NCBI GenBank assembly: GCA_028278675.1
Contig: JAQAJJ010000021.1
Span: 1-51,677, forward strand
DNA: 51,677 nucleotides
Reading direction: 5' to 3'
Source: Candidatus Azophilus lithoversatilis
GTDB taxonomy: Bacteria; Pseudomonadota; Gammaproteobacteria; Pseudomonadales; Azotimanducaceae
In this document: piece by piece, positions 18,446 to 32,294 of the stretch
Numbering within the stretch: the first letter of the stretch is position 1
How the letters are laid out: each line of letters begins with the position of its first letter
Program-made: the position numbers and the translations under genes
The notes under the pieces: generated by a model
What the model was told of the DNA's origin: nothing
What the model saw: only the letters and a program-made list of their open reading frames with translations
Databases searched by the model: none

Positions 18446-18740
18446 AGCGTTGGGGGCCGCGCACGAGGCCGCGCTCGGTCTGGCCGAGGCTGGCGTCATG
18501 TCCAAGAAAACCATGCGCGTGTTCGACGAAATGTGCCTGACGCCCGTGGAGGCGATGTCGCCGGAGGATATTCGGGCGCTGCGGCTTCGGGAAAACGCGA
18601 GCCAGGCGGTGTTCGCGCGCTACCTCAACGTGACCACGGGGCTGGTGAGCCAGTGGGAGCGCGGCGAAAAGCGCCCGCGGGGGGCCTCGTTGAAATTGCT
18701 GACGCTGGTCGCGAAGAACGGCCTGGGTGCAGTTGCGTAA
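18423..18740 (+). CDS. XRE-family antitoxin partner of the RelE-like toxin
   Basis: A 105-aa protein with a helix-turn-helix in its second half: MSPEDIRALRLRENASQAVF, then ARYLNVTTGLVSQWERGEKR and PRGASLKLLTLV. This is the usual antitoxin of DUF1044-type RelE toxins. It should bind the toxin and repress the shared promoter at 17993-18021. Its start lies inside the toxin gene (23-nt overlap), so translation is probably coupled. It is complete and intact. Confidence 0.87.
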   Translation: MTKQYKSEALGAAHEAALGLAEAGVMSKKTMRVFDEMCLTPVEAMSPEDIRALRLRENASQAVFARYLNVTTGLVSQWERGEKRPRGASLKLLTLVAKNGLGAVA

Positions 18741-18753
18741 TGGGGTAGCCAGC

Positions 18754-18990
18754 ATGAGACCGCCAACGCATCTCCGCCCCGGAGAGATCTTGCAGAAGTT
18801 GATGGCGCAACTAGACCTGTCGACCATCGACGTGGCGAACACGCTATAGATTTCGCCAGATCACGTTGTCGGAATCCTCGAGGGTCAGCGAGTCGTCACA
18901 CCAGATACCGCCAATCGCTTGGCGAGGCATTTTGGCACGAAACCGGAGTTCTGGCTGCATCCACAGAGACCAGCCCAGAGCGAGGGAGGG
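18754..18990 (+). pseudogene. HigA-like antidote fragment with an in-frame TAG
   Basis: ATG 18754, 13 nt after the XRE gene, opens MRPPTHLRPGEILQKLMAQL, the start of a HigA-type antidote protein. TAG at 18847-18849 interrupts it. The frame continues ISPDHVVGILEGQRVVTPDT and ANRLARHFGTKPEFWL, the normal helix-turn-helix and C-terminus of HigA. At the TAG a glutamine (CAG) would fit. No HigB partner is left beside it. The frame runs on without another stop into the next feature, so the boundary is approximate. Confidence 0.7.
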
Positions 18991-19005
18991 CTGCATGTAA
19001 CGCTG

Positions 19006-19797
19006 GTGCCAAGCCAAGGTGTCCCGATCAGTGGCCGTCATAAGGACAAGAAAGAGCGAATCTCCGAGGCGATTCGCGAATTAAAGCTTGCAATCGACGG
19101 GCTTCAGATGCAGGAGGGACGGCTGGATTCGCGAAACCCGCAGCACACCGTGAGCGCTTTCGCCCGCATGTGCTCGGTTTTCCTTAGGAAGCTGGTCCTT
19201 GGGGACTACGGCAAGCGCGAAACCCGACTTTTGGATGACACAGTGATGAAGTCCCTAAACCTGCGCCTTCCGCCTCTGCGCAAGATACGTAGTGATCGGC
19301 GAAGAGTCCTTCGGACGGGTTGGGCTATTCGGGACGGGTCTGTGCAATTCACCAAGATCGACTAACCCGGTCCCGTACTGCCGACCTACCGATTTCATGT
19401 CGCGGCTCAAGAAATACAGTTCTCAGTCGAGTGGCCGCTCCCGGGAACTGCCGATTGGGTTGGCACGCCGACGGACGCGAAACCTTGGCTCGTCAGCGCG
19501 GAACAGTTGTTCGAAACAGCATCCGGCCGATCAATGACCTGCGATAACTGGCTCGGCCAGCAGGTCATGGTGTTTGACAGTACATCGGTGTCGTTGAAGT
19601 GCATTATCCAGAGTATCGCCAACTTCGAAGGTGCGCACGCGATCAACATGGCTGCGCTAAACGAAAATAATGGCCGCAAGTCGCGAAGGAAAAAGAGAGG
19701 GGTACCATTGCACTTGCTGAACAGCGTCACACTGTTCGGGGTTCCATTACCGCACATCATCGTCATTGGGACTGCTCTTTACCTCTACGAGCGATAG
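19006..19797 (+). pseudogene. Hypothetical protein split by an in-frame TAA
   Basis: One frame from about GTG 19006 (start uncertain) to the stop ending at 19797, interrupted only by TAA 19363-19365. The first half has VSAFARMCSVFLRKLVLGDY and RETRLLDDTVMKSLNLRLPP. The second half has VLPTYRFHVAAQEIQFSVEW, WLGQQVMVFDSTSVSLKCII and FGVPLPHIIVIGTALYLYER. I believe the halves form one protein of a hypothetical family found in integrative elements, because the joint falls between two strand-like segments. That cannot be proved here. The function is unknown. The stop could be one C-to-T change from a CAA codon. Confidence 0.5.
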
Positions 19798-19812
19798 GTC
19801 CAAGAGCTATTT

Positions 19813-19983
19813 ATGAAGCGTCGCGAGGGAGACTATTGCTCAGTGAGACCGGGATTTACCTGCACGCCTGAACAAGCATGTTCTTCGGAGCCCGATTGGT
19901 TGCAGTTCGATGGCTCTATGACTCTCGTGTTTTCCTCCGAGCCCCAAGCCGCGCGGTACAGCATCAAACCTCCAGGCAGGTAG
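19813..19983 (+). CDS. Possible 56-aa small ORF
   Basis: ATG 19813 to TAG 19981-19983, starting 15 nt after the previous frame. The product begins MKRREGDYCSVRPGFTCTPE and has three cysteines. There is no recognised family and only a weak ribosome site, so it may be chance. The following 108 nt to the end of the minus-strand operon contain a short GAAAC-GTGAT-GTTTC hairpin (20051-20065) and nothing else. Confidence 0.25.
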   Translation: MKRREGDYCSVRPGFTCTPEQACSSEPDWLQFDGSMTLVFSSEPQAARYSIKPPGR

Positions 19984-20091
19984 AGAACGCCCGCCAGTGA
20001 CGGCCAAATCCCTGATCGCGCTATCGTCGCGCATTCCTTGCCTCAGGGCTGAAACGTGATGTTTCAAATCCTGGAAAAAGACCGAAAACGG

Positions 20092-22188
20092 CTACCGCGC
20101 TCGACGTCTTGCCAGCAGCGCTTCTGCGTCGGTGCCCAAGGGCACCTCCACCCTCAGCCCTTCCGGCGCTTCCCACGCAAACATACCCACGGACAGCAGC
20201 AACCGCTCCACATGGATGTTGAAGGACAGGAACTCGTCGAAGGACTCCCACCGGCCCGACCGTCGATGGAAACGCGCCAGATGGTCACCATAAACACCGA
20301 ACCAGTTGCGGAGCCCCGCACGGTCCAGGGCTTCGCCAAGCACAGGCTGCCCGGCTATCGGCGACACGCCAACGAACGCGCAATGGCTGAGCAGGTCCGC
20401 TGCCACAATGAGGACGCGTCGAATCTCGGGTAGTACAACGCCGAGCAGCTTGTCCAAGTCGCCGTGCTCGCGATAGGCGAGCCGCTCGCGAGGAACGACG
20501 GTCATGAATCGGTCAATGGCTGTGGATAGCAGCTCACTTAGCCCCAGTGCGACTTCGGCGGAGTCCTGGAACGCTGCCGCCATCCACGAGGCCGCGTAGC
20601 TCTCAGGCGCGCCGTCCACGTTGGCGTAGAGCCAGCCATCAATTCCGTTGGCTCCCGAGCCGAGCAGCGTACCCGGCAGGCACCGCTCCACGATCTCAAT
20701 TTGGGCCACCGCAGCCAGTTGCCTGACCAGGGCGTGCATCCCCCATGCCCTGTGTTGCGAATCTTCGGAAATCAGCGCATCGGAAACGATGCTCGACGCA
20801 ACGATACGTCCCTTCACGATTCCCGAACGCTTGACCGTTACGGTCTGCGCAACACCGATGCCGAGCTCTGGCGGCACTGTCTGGGGCTCCGGCGCGTTTT
20901 TCCAGCCGCGTCTCAAGGCCTTCAACAATCCCGGATAGTCGCTTCCTATGGTGATCCCGTCGAGCCGCTCCAGAGGCATGGCCGTGGCGACTTCGTTCAC
21001 GAGGAGGAACACTGCCTCCCGAACCCGGGCCGTGGTGCGCTCGTCACCGCACCGGTCCAGCGAAAGCTCATAACGGCCGCCTGATGTTGGCCTCCAGCCG
21101 AAGGTGCGGACAGCCGACTCTGGGTTTCCCAGTCCCGCCGTAGTTCTTTCCCGAAAAGCGTCGTCAAAGCCGCTCTCCACGGCGTTTGCAATGGCCGGTC
21201 GGAGCGTCTGCCCGATCATCGCATGCAGCCTTGCAGTCTCCTCATCGTTGCGCGGGGCTAGGAAGAAAGTGTGGCTTAAGCGAGCCGCCTCCAGGTTGTA
21301 GTCGAAGTCGCTTGGCGGCGTGAATCCTGGTCTGCGCCCAACGAGCAGCCTTTCGGGCGAAACCGCGAGAAGCAACGCCTGTAGCTTGTCCCGCCCGATG
21401 AGCAAGTGATTGCCTGCGACGCCGTTCGGTCCAAGGCCGATCGACACGCAGTCCGACAGGATAGCTCCGGCGACGGGGCCCGACTCGACGCTCCAGTCGA
21501 AAATCTGAAGCATGGCTTCGTACTCGCTCGTTCGGATGGTATCGCCCAATGCCTTGTTGTGGCTGTCGCGCACAAGCTCGGTCGACTGCAGCCGCAAGCC
21601 GCCTAGCAGAGCGCTTGCGCTCGCCACCATTTCGCCTGAGCCCTCTTTCGCCAAAAGGAATGCCGTCCGCTCGAGGACGCGAGTCGGGATGCCGAGCCGG
21701 GCGATCTCCGGACTTGCCGCCACCTCCTTCATTACCATATCCCGGAATCGCTCATTGGGAAGCCCGTTCTCGAGGCCCATCAGCGCCTCGATATTGTCGC
21801 GCTTGGAAAAGGCCTCCTCCGCGCGGTCGAGCAAACGAGCCACCCCCTCGCTTAACGCCGCACGCACGTGTGCGGTCCTTTGTGTCAGATGGGACACGAT
21901 GGCGGCGGCCGCCGAAGAGGCAATGACATCTCCCGGCGATTTGGCCCTGACCGTGTTCAGCAATACCGCCAGATCGGATTCTCTCCTCGTGATCGCGTCG
22001 TCCAGCGTTGCCGAGCCGTCGGCTCCTGTTTCAGAGTAGAAGAAATCCTCGGATGCAGTCCGCTTGATCGCACGCCGTTCAGCCGCCTCGCCGCGATCGA
22101 AATGCCAAATCTCCCTGCGGCGCGATCGGATTGCGAAGGCCCGTTGAAGGAATCTGGGAATGTAATGCTGATTCCTGCCAGCCATCAT
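20092..22188 (-). CDS. DUF4238-type protein, last gene of the restriction operon
   Basis: A 698-aa protein from ATG 22188 (ATG 22185 also possible). The N-terminus, AGRNQHYIPRFLQRAFAIRS followed by EIWHFD, is the DUF4238 signature. About 400 further residues carry no domain I recognise; the end is VEVPLGTDAEALLARRRAR. It is far longer than usual DUF4238 proteins (about 300 aa), which points to an extra C-terminal module. No membrane segment or nuclease motif is obvious. It begins 22 nt after hsdR on the same strand, so it belongs to the same operon. A role in defence is inferred from context only. Confidence 0.75.
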   Translation of the reverse strand: MMAGRNQHYIPRFLQRAFAIRSRRREIWHFDRGEAAERRAIKRTASEDFFYSETGADGSATLDDAITRRESDLAVLLNTVRAKSPGDVIASSAAAAIVSHLTQRTAHVRAALSEGVARLLDRAEEAFSKRDNIEALMGLENGLPNERFRDMVMKEVAASPEIARLGIPTRVLERTAFLLAKEGSGEMVASASALLGGLRLQSTELVRDSHNKALGDTIRTSEYEAMLQIFDWSVESGPVAGAILSDCVSIGLGPNGVAGNHLLIGRDKLQALLLAVSPERLLVGRRPGFTPPSDFDYNLEAARLSHTFFLAPRNDEETARLHAMIGQTLRPAIANAVESGFDDAFRERTTAGLGNPESAVRTFGWRPTSGGRYELSLDRCGDERTTARVREAVFLLVNEVATAMPLERLDGITIGSDYPGLLKALRRGWKNAPEPQTVPPELGIGVAQTVTVKRSGIVKGRIVASSIVSDALISEDSQHRAWGMHALVRQLAAVAQIEIVERCLPGTLLGSGANGIDGWLYANVDGAPESYAASWMAAAFQDSAEVALGLSELLSTAIDRFMTVVPRERLAYREHGDLDKLLGVVLPEIRRVLIVAADLLSHCAFVGVSPIAGQPVLGEALDRAGLRNWFGVYGDHLARFHRRSGRWESFDEFLSFNIHVERLLLSVGMFAWEAPEGLRVEVPLGTDAEALLARRRAR

Positions 22189-22210
22189 GGTCCCCGCGAG
22201 TTGAGGCGTC

Positions 22211-25413
<3,203 letters not shown>

Positions 25414-25414
<1 letters not shown>

Positions 25415-25920
25415 CAGGCCGCGGCCTTGCCCGTTCCCAGAACGAATCTCGCGCGCTCGCGCCGAAGCATCTCGTAAGGGTTCATGCAGCGCAGCCCCAG
25501 GCCGATGCAGGCGTTCGGAATCTTGATCTTGGCGGTGGTGTCGGCGGGGACCTCGTGCGTGACGACGATGCACTCGTGAGCCAGCGCGTGCGCGACAAGC
25601 CAGTAGTCGGCAACCTGCAGGAAGGTTGCGACGGCGGCCGGCTGGTATCCTTGGCCTCTCGCCCAATCGCTCACGTTGCGAAGCGCTGGCAACACGGCGT
25701 CATCCGGAGGCAGAAAGAACCCTTCGCCGCGCGCGGCGGCCCACTTCGAGAGCTCGTCGTCCCCAGCCTGCAGTTCGTCCGCGACCTTCTCAATGCTCGC
25801 GACCCTCCCTGCGTCGTTCTGCTCAACCAACCAATCCCAGAACGCGGGGCAGAAGTCGAAACCGTAGTGCAGATTCTTGGCCTGGATGAAGACGTTCGAA
25901 TCGACGAGATAGGCAGTCAT
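25414..25920 (-). CDS. DUF4411 PIN-domain protein, putative toxin nuclease
   Basis: A 168-aa PIN-fold protein of the DUF4411 group. It opens [16 protein letters not shown] with the first acidic residue D7. Later acidic and structural positions appear in [36 protein letters not shown] and [23 protein letters not shown] domains are metal-dependent RNases, and DUF4411 genes are commonly paired with XRE-ImmA/IrrE genes, as here. Its start overlaps the ImmA gene by 4 nt (ATGA) and its stop overlaps the hsdR start, so it is coupled on both sides. Acting as a toxin is inferred from the family. Confidence 0.87.
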
Positions 25921-27071
25921 CCCATCACCCCGGCTTCGCGTCCGAGATTGTTGAAGGTCGCGGTCTTCTTGACGCCCAACATACGGAACGCATCCCGATA
26001 GAGCGTCTGGCCCTCAAGCGTGCTCACGACCAACGCGCGAGCGAACCGCCGCCCGACGCGCGCGACGGTCGTGCGATAGAAGTCGCCGCCGCCGCTAGCC
26101 GCTTGGACAAGCTTCCGCAGACGTTCGTTCTCTTGCCTCCATGCCGCATCAAAGCCCTCGCGAGTCAGCCAACCCGCATCGAGCAGGCGCCGCAAGATGA
26201 CAAGTGTGCTGACCTTGAAGGTACGCGCCAGCCGGGACAGCGCGTCCGGGAGTGGCTCGTTTCGTCGCAGATCGGATTGCAGGACGCGCAGGGGCACCAA
26301 AAGCTCCGCTGCTACTGCGTTGCACCACACCTCCTCCTGGCGGAATCCGGTCGCGGGCGCGGCTCCAAGATTCGACAGGGCGGAAGCACCGAGCCAGACA
26401 TGCGCGAGCTCATGTGCGAGCGTGAACATCTGCGCCGCTTTCGTGTCCTTGCCGTTGACGAAGATCAGCGGCGCGAGCGGATCGCACAGCGCGAAGCCGC
26501 GAAACTCTGCGGGATCCAAAGGGCGGCTGGTATTGCTCATCACGATCCCGCTCATCATGACGAGAACGCCGGCTTCGTCGGATTGGCGGATGAACAGCCG
26601 CAGCGCGTCGGTCCAGGTCGAGCACTCTTGCCGGGCGGCCAGATCGAAACCCAGTGTCTCTCGAATCCGCGCTGCAGCAGTTGCAGGGGACGTATTCAAT
26701 GAGACGCTGCCGACGAAGTCGAGATCGGGCTCGCCGGCGACGCGGGCGAAATCCCGAAACCAGCTCTGTCGCTCCTGGCAGGTGTAGATCGTGTCCAGCA
26801 GATTTGGGCTGGGGTGCGTGATTGCATGTCCGGCGAAGGTGCGGAAGTCTGGAATGGGAACGGTCTCTTCCGGCGGCTCGGAGAGGAACAGGTATCCGAT
26901 TGGCACATGGACGGCGCGGGCGAACGCCTCCGCCTGCTTCAGAGTGGGCTGGATGTCGCCGCTCTCCCATTCCGGCAGCTTGCTGAACTTGGCCGCCAGA
27001 TCGTCCTGCGCGAACCCGGCGCGCTCGCGCGCCCAAACTAATATTTCGGATTTATCAGGGTCGCGGATCAT
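25917..27071 (-). CDS. XRE-ImmA/IrrE metallopeptidase-type regulator
   Basis: A 384-aa protein with an N-terminal XRE helix-turn-helix (about 8-62: WARERAGFAQDDLAAKFSKL, then KQAEAFARAVHVPIGYLFLS) and an ImmA/IrrE zinc-peptidase domain with HELAH at 220-224 (FTLAHELAHVWLG). Such fusions act as repressors or antitoxins that can be cleaved or inactivated, and often precede a DUF4411 PIN gene. It overlaps the ATPase gene before it and the PIN gene after it by 4 nt each. It may regulate the PIN protein or the whole restriction operon. Confidence 0.88.
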   Translation of the reverse strand: MIRDPDKSEILVWARERAGFAQDDLAAKFSKLPEWESGDIQPTLKQAEAFARAVHVPIGYLFLSEPPEETVPIPDFRTFAGHAITHPSPNLLDTIYTCQERQSWFRDFARVAGEPDLDFVGSVSLNTSPATAAARIRETLGFDLAARQECSTWTDALRLFIRQSDEAGVLVMMSGIVMSNTSRPLDPAEFRGFALCDPLAPLIFVNGKDTKAAQMFTLAHELAHVWLGASALSNLGAAPATGFRQEEVWCNAVAAELLVPLRVLQSDLRRNEPLPDALSRLARTFKVSTLVILRRLLDAGWLTREGFDAAWRQENERLRKLVQAASGGGDFYRTTVARVGRRFARALVVSTLEGQTLYRDAFRMLGVKKTATFNNLGREAGVMG

Positions 27072-29323
27072 AGGTGCTCCAACGAGTCAGCAGACGAGGC
27101 TACAAGCTGCACCATTGCCGAGTAGTGCGCGTTATCCAGCGACTCGATCATATCCAACAGGTCTTTGAGAACAAACGGCCCTTCGGCAAGGGCCGTCATG
27201 TCATGTTCCGGTGCTCCGCCTGCAATACAGTGCGCGTGGGTGTGCAGAAACTGAAGAATTCGAAGCTTCTTGGCTTCGTCGAATTGGACTGCCTTCAGTT
27301 GTTGCCATAGATTCCCTGAGCTTTGCGGCATACGAAACGCGAGAAAAGCCTCCAGCATGCGTCTGGCCATATTCGGAAGGACATAGTTGTGCTCCTGACC
27401 CGCCGATTCTGACTTAGTTGACGCTTGATGGATACGGGCGATTAGGTATTGGTACTCCGACTCGTACTGCTTGAGCAATGGGTCGAGCCGTCGAATGGTG
27501 CTATTCCGAGCGTCATCCAGCAACTTGGAGTCAAGCATGAAGAAACGAGCCTGTCCCTTCAGACGTTTAAACCAATTTCGGACTTGTCGAAAGAACGAAA
27601 AATTATGGGTCAGGACAAACAGTTGGCCAGCGCGGCTAGCGCGTTCGCGAATAAAGCCGAAGGCGAGGAACAATGCGTTGGCATCGAGACTCGAGACAGG
27701 GTCGTCCAACACTATTACGCTATTCTCGAGCGTGAATCGCCTGTCATTCAAGGACTTCAGAAAATACAACAGGGCGATCGCCGTGGTTTCTCCCTCACTT
27801 AAGGTCTTTGCGAGCACGCCACCACGTGTCATTGTGTAACCGTTTTCCTCGACCTCCAAGTACAGTTCCTTATGTCCCAGGTACTTTCGTAGATCCTCGT
27901 TTAGTTCTTCGGCCGGTTGGCGATGTTCGACAATCTCCTTTTCCAACTGGGCAATCTCACTCTCCAAGCGGCGGGCTTCTTGCGCCTTCTCCTCTGCATC
28001 GACTTCCGCGCGGTATACAGTGTCCGTGTGAGATTTAAATTCCTTTAAATCCGCCGCGATCATGTCTGCAGCCAGCCGCTCTCGGGCAGCATTGACCCTG
28101 TCAGTGAAGTCGTCGCACGCATCGTTGTGGTTCCCGATTGCCTCATTCAACCTCACAATCACAATTGCATCGACAGATGGGGCATTAAGTTGCAAATCGA
28201 CTTGCTCAAAAGCGCGACTCTTCTTTTCCTCCAAGGTTTGCACCGCGGCCTCAGCAAAGTCCTGCACCAATCGCAAAGCCTCTTTCAGATCGGCCTTCCG
28301 AGCTCGAAAGTCCGGGCCGAGGTCGTCATAAAGTTCGGCCTCGGCCGGCAGTTGAAGTCTTGCTAATGCCTCGGACGCGGCCATTTGTTGGGCGATCTCC
28401 TGATCTATGCGCTGCATGAACCGCTCATACTGATCGTTGAAGTGATTCTCCAGTTTAGCTATGCGGTCCTCCGGCAGTGGTTGTTCACAGAATTGGCATA
28501 GTTCGGCACCGCGCTCCCGGTGCAACACGAGACCTTGCCGGGTCCAGTCGGCGAGCGCGTGATCGTCTTTCAGAAATTCGATCACTGCTGAGACAACTGT
28601 CGTCTCCAATACCTCGGAAACGCAGTCGGCAATTTTGCTGAAATCCGGTAAAGCAAAGGTAACTTCCTGCACTTTAGGCTTCAGCATCGCCTGACGCTGG
28701 GCATTCAGCGTCTCGCGTTCTGCCTCGGTTAGGCGGTGCGCGGTACTGTCGCCAGCATCGACCATTTCATGCGCATCGTTCCGGAAGTTGGCCTTGTCGT
28801 AGTTGTTGTATGCGTTTTGGCCGCTCGACCGGAGCGTGTCCTTTATGACCTTTGCACGGTCGATACAAAACCGGTCAAAGCCCGCACGCGCAGATTGTTT
28901 TGCAGAGCGGGCGGTGTCAGCATTTGATATTGCCTTGCTGTGACGTCGCATCAGGGAATCAACTTCCTTTTGCTTCTCAACATTCTCCGCACCAAGCACA
29001 AGGATGGGCGGCATCTCGTCACGTCCTACGGGAAACACGTTCTCGTTGATGAAGTCTCGGTTGAACACACGCGCCTGAACATCCGATTGCGGGAAGCTCT
29101 CACCTCGGACATCGCTTCCGTCAATTCGCAGCGTCGCCTCTCCCTCTCTTGGCGATCGACGGAGTTCAAGGTCGCGAAACAGCCGGCTCAGTGTCGTCTT
29201 GCCAGTTCCGTTCCAACCGTAAATCAGGTTATACGGCCCGAATTCAGAGAGGTCCGACGGCCAATCAAAATCGCGGAAGACACCACAACCGCGCAGTTGA
29301 CGTAGACGTTCGATGCGCTTCAC
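27068..29323 (-). CDS. AAA ATPase of PrrC/RloC type, candidate anticodon nuclease
   Basis: A 751-aa SMC/Rad50-like ATPase (AAA_13). Walker A is GWNGTGKTT (36-44). Coiled coil occupies about 330-480. A CxxC (LCQFCEQPL) near 270 recalls the zinc hook of RloC. The ABC signature is TLSEGETTAIALLYFL and Walker B is SVIVLDDPVSSLDA. The C-terminal part has R654-x3-E658 in ARRMLEAFLAF and histidines at 694, 696 and 698, arranged like the Arg-Glu-His triad of the PrrC anticodon nuclease. It starts with GTG in a GTGA overlap with hsdS. PrrC and RloC are known to reside in hsd loci. Nuclease activity is inferred, not shown. Confidence 0.8.
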   Translation of the reverse strand: MKRIERLRQLRGCGVFRDFDWPSDLSEFGPYNLIYGWNGTGKTTLSRLFRDLELRRSPREGEATLRIDGSDVRGESFPQSDVQARVFNRDFINENVFPVGRDEMPPILVLGAENVEKQKEVDSLMRRHSKAISNADTARSAKQSARAGFDRFCIDRAKVIKDTLRSSGQNAYNNYDKANFRNDAHEMVDAGDSTAHRLTEAERETLNAQRQAMLKPKVQEVTFALPDFSKIADCVSEVLETTVVSAVIEFLKDDHALADWTRQGLVLHRERGAELCQFCEQPLPEDRIAKLENHFNDQYERFMQRIDQEIAQQMAASEALARLQLPAEAELYDDLGPDFRARKADLKEALRLVQDFAEAAVQTLEEKKSRAFEQVDLQLNAPSVDAIVIVRLNEAIGNHNDACDDFTDRVNAARERLAADMIAADLKEFKSHTDTVYRAEVDAEEKAQEARRLESEIAQLEKEIVEHRQPAEELNEDLRKYLGHKELYLEVEENGYTMTRGGVLAKTLSEGETTAIALLYFLKSLNDRRFTLENSVIVLDDPVSSLDANALFLAFGFIRERASRAGQLFVLTHNFSFFRQVRNWFKRLKGQARFFMLDSKLLDDARNSTIRRLDPLLKQYESEYQYLIARIHQASTKSESAGQEHNYVLPNMARRMLEAFLAFRMPQSSGNLWQQLKAVQFDEAKKLRILQFLHTHAHCIAGGAPEHDMTALAEGPFVLKDLLDMIESLDNAHYSAMVQLVASSADSLEHL

Positions 29324-30649
29324 AGAATTCTCTCAACGATATTCTCCGTACCCGCAGCGCAGATTTCGCCGGACATGAGCTTCGGGAGCAGGAGATCGCG
29401 GGTTTGAGCAAGAGCAATGTCTTCCCTCGTATTCGATACCATATGATCAAAGATAGGTGAGACAAGCGACGAAAAGCTGGAAGTCACCGCATCATCAGGA
29501 ACAGCAATCCCCGTTGCTCCCACGACTTCAGGACGAACAGCTGGATAGGCGGCACCGTCCGCCAAACTAGCGAGGCGTTGGATGTTCTCAGGAGCCGTTG
29601 CGGCGAGATACACCGGTGTCCTGTAGTGGGGATCGACGGGCCTGAGTACTGCGAACCCTGTGCTGCCGGTTAGGCCGGAATCGCCGATGAACGCAAAAGA
29701 CCCGTTGCCGGGTCTTACCATCCCTACGATAGTATCGCCAGGCCGAAGAACCCGCTTCGCGCGGCTAGGCGCATCGTGCCAACGAAATCTCTGCGTGGCT
29801 TCGATTTTTCCCCATTTCGTGTTTGCGAGGTCCACGTAGTCGATTTCTTCCGGACAGTCCTTTCTGGTCCAAGATTCTGGGTTCATGTCGGCAAGTGCCG
29901 TCAAGGTGGAAAAAGACCACCCGACCGGCTTGCCCTCGTCGTCGAGGGCGTTGGGGAACATGTCCCAGATTTCCGGGGCGAGGTAGGGAGTGCGACCTTC
30001 GGCCTTGGCGCGGGTAGGCCCGAAATCGACGAACCAGTCCTTGAAGATCGCCCGCGCCATCGCCTCCAGCGTCTCGTTCATCCGGCGGTTCAGGTCGACG
30101 AGGATGTGAGCGATGGCCATTTGTTCTGGCTTTGGAGGTAGTGGTACCTGAAGTTCAGCGATGGCTTTCCCAGTCAGATGCTTGATAGTTGTGCCCGTGA
30201 AATAGGGTTCTAATGCACCGATTCGACCGGCCAGCAGAAACCAGTAGTATAGGAAACCATTGTCCAACTGATCCCGTGTCCTGATTCGGTGAAGTGCCTT
30301 CTGTATCTTTACCCCCGGTATTTCGTCCTTCCAAATTGCGCAGCGACCTGGTTCACCACCTTCGCAGACGACAAGGTCGCCGTATCTCAGTCCGTATCGA
30401 TCATGCTCGTGATCTTCAAAACGCATCTGACCAAGATTGTTTGTGTCAAAGTTCCCCCAACGAACGTTTTTGTTTCCAAGGTATGGAAGAAAATGGCCAC
30501 GGTTTTTCTTGCTGTCGAGCATCTTGCCTAAACAGGAGTCAGCATGATCACAAAGACGGACCACAGGCCAACTCCTTGGGCGGCTTGGAGGTTCCCCAAT
30601 CGCCACACGATTTGGTTCACTCTCCCGATAAAATTGCTCGGGCAACCCC

Positions 30650-30657
<8 letters not shown>
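29320..30657 (-). CDS. hsdS: HsdS, type I specificity subunit
   Basis: A 445-aa DNA-recognition subunit with two target-recognition domains (about 20-190 and 255-400). They are separated by the central conserved helix ([20 protein letters not shown], then [20 protein letters not shown]) and closed by a second conserved helix ([19 protein letters not shown]). Each domain reads one half of a bipartite site, which cannot be predicted here. ATG 30657 overlaps the hsdM end by 8 nt (ATGGTTGA), the usual coupling of these genes. The stretch 29330-30600 looks poorer in GC than hsdM and hsdR, as is common for exchanged target domains; this was judged by eye. Confidence 0.93.
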
Positions 30658-32197
<1,540 letters not shown>

Positions 32198-32294
32198 GGA
32201 GCGCTAAGTCGCTTGTGAAGACGGCAGGCTATGCGCGTGACCGCAACTTGGTACGGACCCGGAGCCAAACGGTCGTTGCACATTCCGCTCCATC

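Noticed and set aside
16226-19365. Stops in the island as an alternative genetic code or suppressor use
   Set aside because: TGA, TAA and TAG all occur as premature stops and also end normal genes nearby; a frameshift is present too. Decay is simpler.
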